Below are positions 4,951 to 6,293 of a stretch of DNA of 6,293 nucleotides, in pieces (position 1 is the stretch's first letter; every line of letters starts with the position of its first letter). The position numbers and the translations under genes are program-made. Location of the stretch: contig JASHSD010000557.1 of the NCBI GenBank assembly GCA_030036985.1, forward strand, positions 1 through 6,293. Direction: 5' to 3'. The notes beneath the pieces were generated by a model. The model ran no database searches, had not been told where the DNA came from, and saw only the letters and a list, made by a program, of their open reading frames with translations. This DNA comes from Bryobacteraceae bacterium (GTDB lineage: Bacteria; Acidobacteriota; Terriglobia; Bryobacterales; Bryobacteraceae).

Positions 4951-6293
4951 TGCGGCAGCTTGCAGCTGAAGTTTGTAGCGTCGTTAGTGCTGCCGACGCC
5001 CTTGTAAGTCGCCACCTGCGGATAGGGGCACAGCGGACGCGTCATGTCCACGGTGTTGCCGGAGACATGTGAGGCCACGATCGCCTCGGGGGCCGTGTTG
5101 CCTTCGCGCCAGCGCTCCATCACCGCCATCTTGTTGAACTGATCCGTGCCCACGCCGCCCTGGCAATGATTCATGCCCGGAATCATGTAGAGGCGCATCC
5201 AGCTCTCCTGCCTCGGCCCCATTTTATGCAGCACATTTTCGTAATAATTGATGGTATTTTCGGGCGAAATCGCGGTATCGTCCCACCCATGATAGAGCAG
5301 CAGCTTGCCGCCGCGCGCCTTGAACGCGGAGAGGTCGTAAGGCACGTTCACGTAGCCGAACTTCTCGTCGGCGGCCGCGACATCGCGATCCAGATCGTAG
5401 TTGCGCCAGTCCCAGTTGGCGTCCTGATAGGTCGCGACCTGGAACGTTCCGAGGATCAGCGAAACCGGCTCTTTGATGGGGTTCAGTTGCGTCCACACCA
5501 GTTCGCTGCCCGGTTCCTTGCCGGGGAAAATGAATGTTCCATCCTTCTTTATTGCGGGCGCGTATACGAGCTTCGTGCCCGCGACCTGTTCCGCGGTGAG
5601 GCACGAATCGGAATCGGCGCCTTTGCAGAGCAGCACGGAGGGATCGAATTTGCATTTGCGCGGATCGTTCAGCAGACCGTCTTTGACGCCGTCCAGCTTG
5701 TCGCACTGATCCATGACGGCTTTGTGCAGCGTGGCCAGCTTGCCTCGCGTCATGAACATCCCGGGATTTTTGATCGCGGTGACGGCGACGTTCATATCCC
5801 AGGCATGCAGATGCGTCTGCCAGTTGGCGGGCGCGCCGGCAATCACTGCGTCGAAATCGGCGGGGAATTTCTGCGCTTCCATCAGGCCCTGACGCCCGCC
5901 GGTGGAGCAGCCATTCCAGTAATTGATCCTTGAAGCCTTGCCGTAATACGAGGTGATGATGGCTTTCGACTGCACCGTCATTTCATGGTTGGCGCGCCAC
6001 GCGAAATCGACCAGTTTTTCGGTATGGCCGAGGCCGAACTTCGGGTCCCCGCCGGTGTGGCCGGTGTCGTTGGACGCGGTGGCATAGCCTTCGCGCAATG
6101 CCTGCGCCATAGCAGGGAACGTAATGGATCCGGCCCAACCGCCATTGCCGACAGCCTGGAATTTGCCGTTCCAGTCGGCGGATTCCGGCAGCCACAACTC
6201 CATCTCAATATGCGAATCGGAGGACGGCGTCAGCACCATGGCGACGCGGCAATAAGCGGGGAGCATCAGCGGCGGCGCGGCGCCTCGACCGGC
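4947..6293 (-). CDS. Tannase/feruloyl-esterase-family hydrolase (copy 1, 5' truncated by window edge)
   Basis: 448 residues are visible; the frame is still open at the right edge. Aligned on the shared PPLMLPAYCRVA stretch, about 86 N-terminal residues (signal peptide and most of a linker) are missing if it matches the downstream copy; the visible start AGRGAAPP is the end of such a linker. All catalytic elements are present: nucleophile Ser in GCSTGG (codon 5906-5904), Asp in YHGWDDT (5279-5277), His in MNHC (5168-5166) with the flanking Cys pair, and the calcium motif CDKLDGVKDG. Asp-to-His spacing is the same as in the downstream copy (37 residues). Nine Cys are visible, matching nine of the ten in the other copy. 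In the last 38 aligned residues 30 are identical, so the two are clear paralogues, but the segment before the WDW motif and the lid differ, which may mean different substrates. An in-frame ATG at 6266 is an internal Met, not the start. Specificity is unknown. Confidence 0.94.
   Translation of the reverse strand, partial: AGRGAAPPLMLPAYCRVAMVLTPSSDSHIEMELWLPESADWNGKFQAVGNGGWAGSITFPAMAQALREGYATASNDTGHTGGDPKFGLGHTEKLVDFAWRANHEMTVQSKAIITSYYGKASRINYWNGCSTGGRQGLMEAQKFPADFDAVIAGAPANWQTHLHAWDMNVAVTAIKNPGMFMTRGKLATLHKAVMDQCDKLDGVKDGLLNDPRKCKFDPSVLLCKGADSDSCLTAEQVAGTKLVYAPAIKKDGTFIFPGKEPGSELVWTQLNPIKEPVSLILGTFQVATYQDANWDWRNYDLDRDVAAADEKFGYVNVPYDLSAFKARGGKLLLYHGWDDTAISPENTINYYENVLHKMGPRQESWMRLYMIPGMNHCQGGVGTDQFNKMAVMERWREGNTAPEAIVASHVSGNTVDMTRPLCPYPQVATYKGVGSTNDATNFSCKLPQ

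Noticed and set aside
3454..5007. A 517-codon open frame on the plus strand opposite the second esterase
   Set aside because: It lies exactly antisense to a gene with full family motifs. Its residues show no domain, and long antisense frames are expected where third codon positions are GC-rich.
5166..5933. A 255-codon plus-strand frame opposite the first esterase
   Set aside because: It is antisense to a well-supported catalytic core and has no family features.
6264..6266. ATG at 6266 as the start of the right-hand esterase
   Set aside because: The frame continues to the window edge, and the same MLPAYC stretch is internal (residue 96 onward) in the downstream paralogue.

Overview
The window reads as a high-GC bacterial chromosome segment, most probably from an acidobacterium of the Solibacter/Bryobacter type. 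This is an inference: the UvrC wording, the paired exported tannase-family esterases, the Gly/Arg/Pro-rich tails behind signal peptides and the uncharacterised exported protein all fit that group as I know it. No rRNA or other phylogenetic marker is present to settle it. Five protein genes are visible, two of them cut by the window edges.

Layout. Bases 1-1480 (+) hold the last ~492 codons of uvrC, the excinuclease subunit of nucleotide excision repair. Bases 1481-1801 are a non-coding spacer between convergent genes, rich in inverted repeats, with two strong GC hairpins near its right end. Everything to the right is on the minus strand. Read in transcription order, it starts with a 5'-truncated tannase/feruloyl-esterase-family gene (4947-6293). 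A second, full-length paralogue follows (3337-4950), then a small exported cupin (2862-3335). A ~136-bp regulatory gap separates these from an exported protein of unknown function (1802-2725).

The two esterases and the cupin are packed as one translational unit: the esterases overlap by ATGA, and the cupin ATG lies one base after the second esterase's TAA. Neither downstream start has a recognisable Shine-Dalgarno sequence, so re-initiation by the terminating ribosome is likely. Both esterases keep the family's Ser-Asp-His triad with its flanking Cys pair and the Asp-rich calcium-site motif. They appear to be active secreted or periplasmic hydrolases of phenolic (tannin- or hydroxycinnamate-like) esters. 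The cupin may act on or bind something in the same compartment, but its substrate is unknown.

The gap at 2726-2861 is the most structured non-coding part. It carries three tandem 12-bp units, a 23-bp interrupted inverted repeat (terminator or operator), a plausible sigma70-type promoter directly abutting it, and a ribosome binding site for the last gene. I found no tRNA, rRNA, CRISPR array, intact insertion sequence or defence system. The window is a fairly ordinary accessory catabolic cluster beside a housekeeping repair gene, and I do not claim a new system in it.
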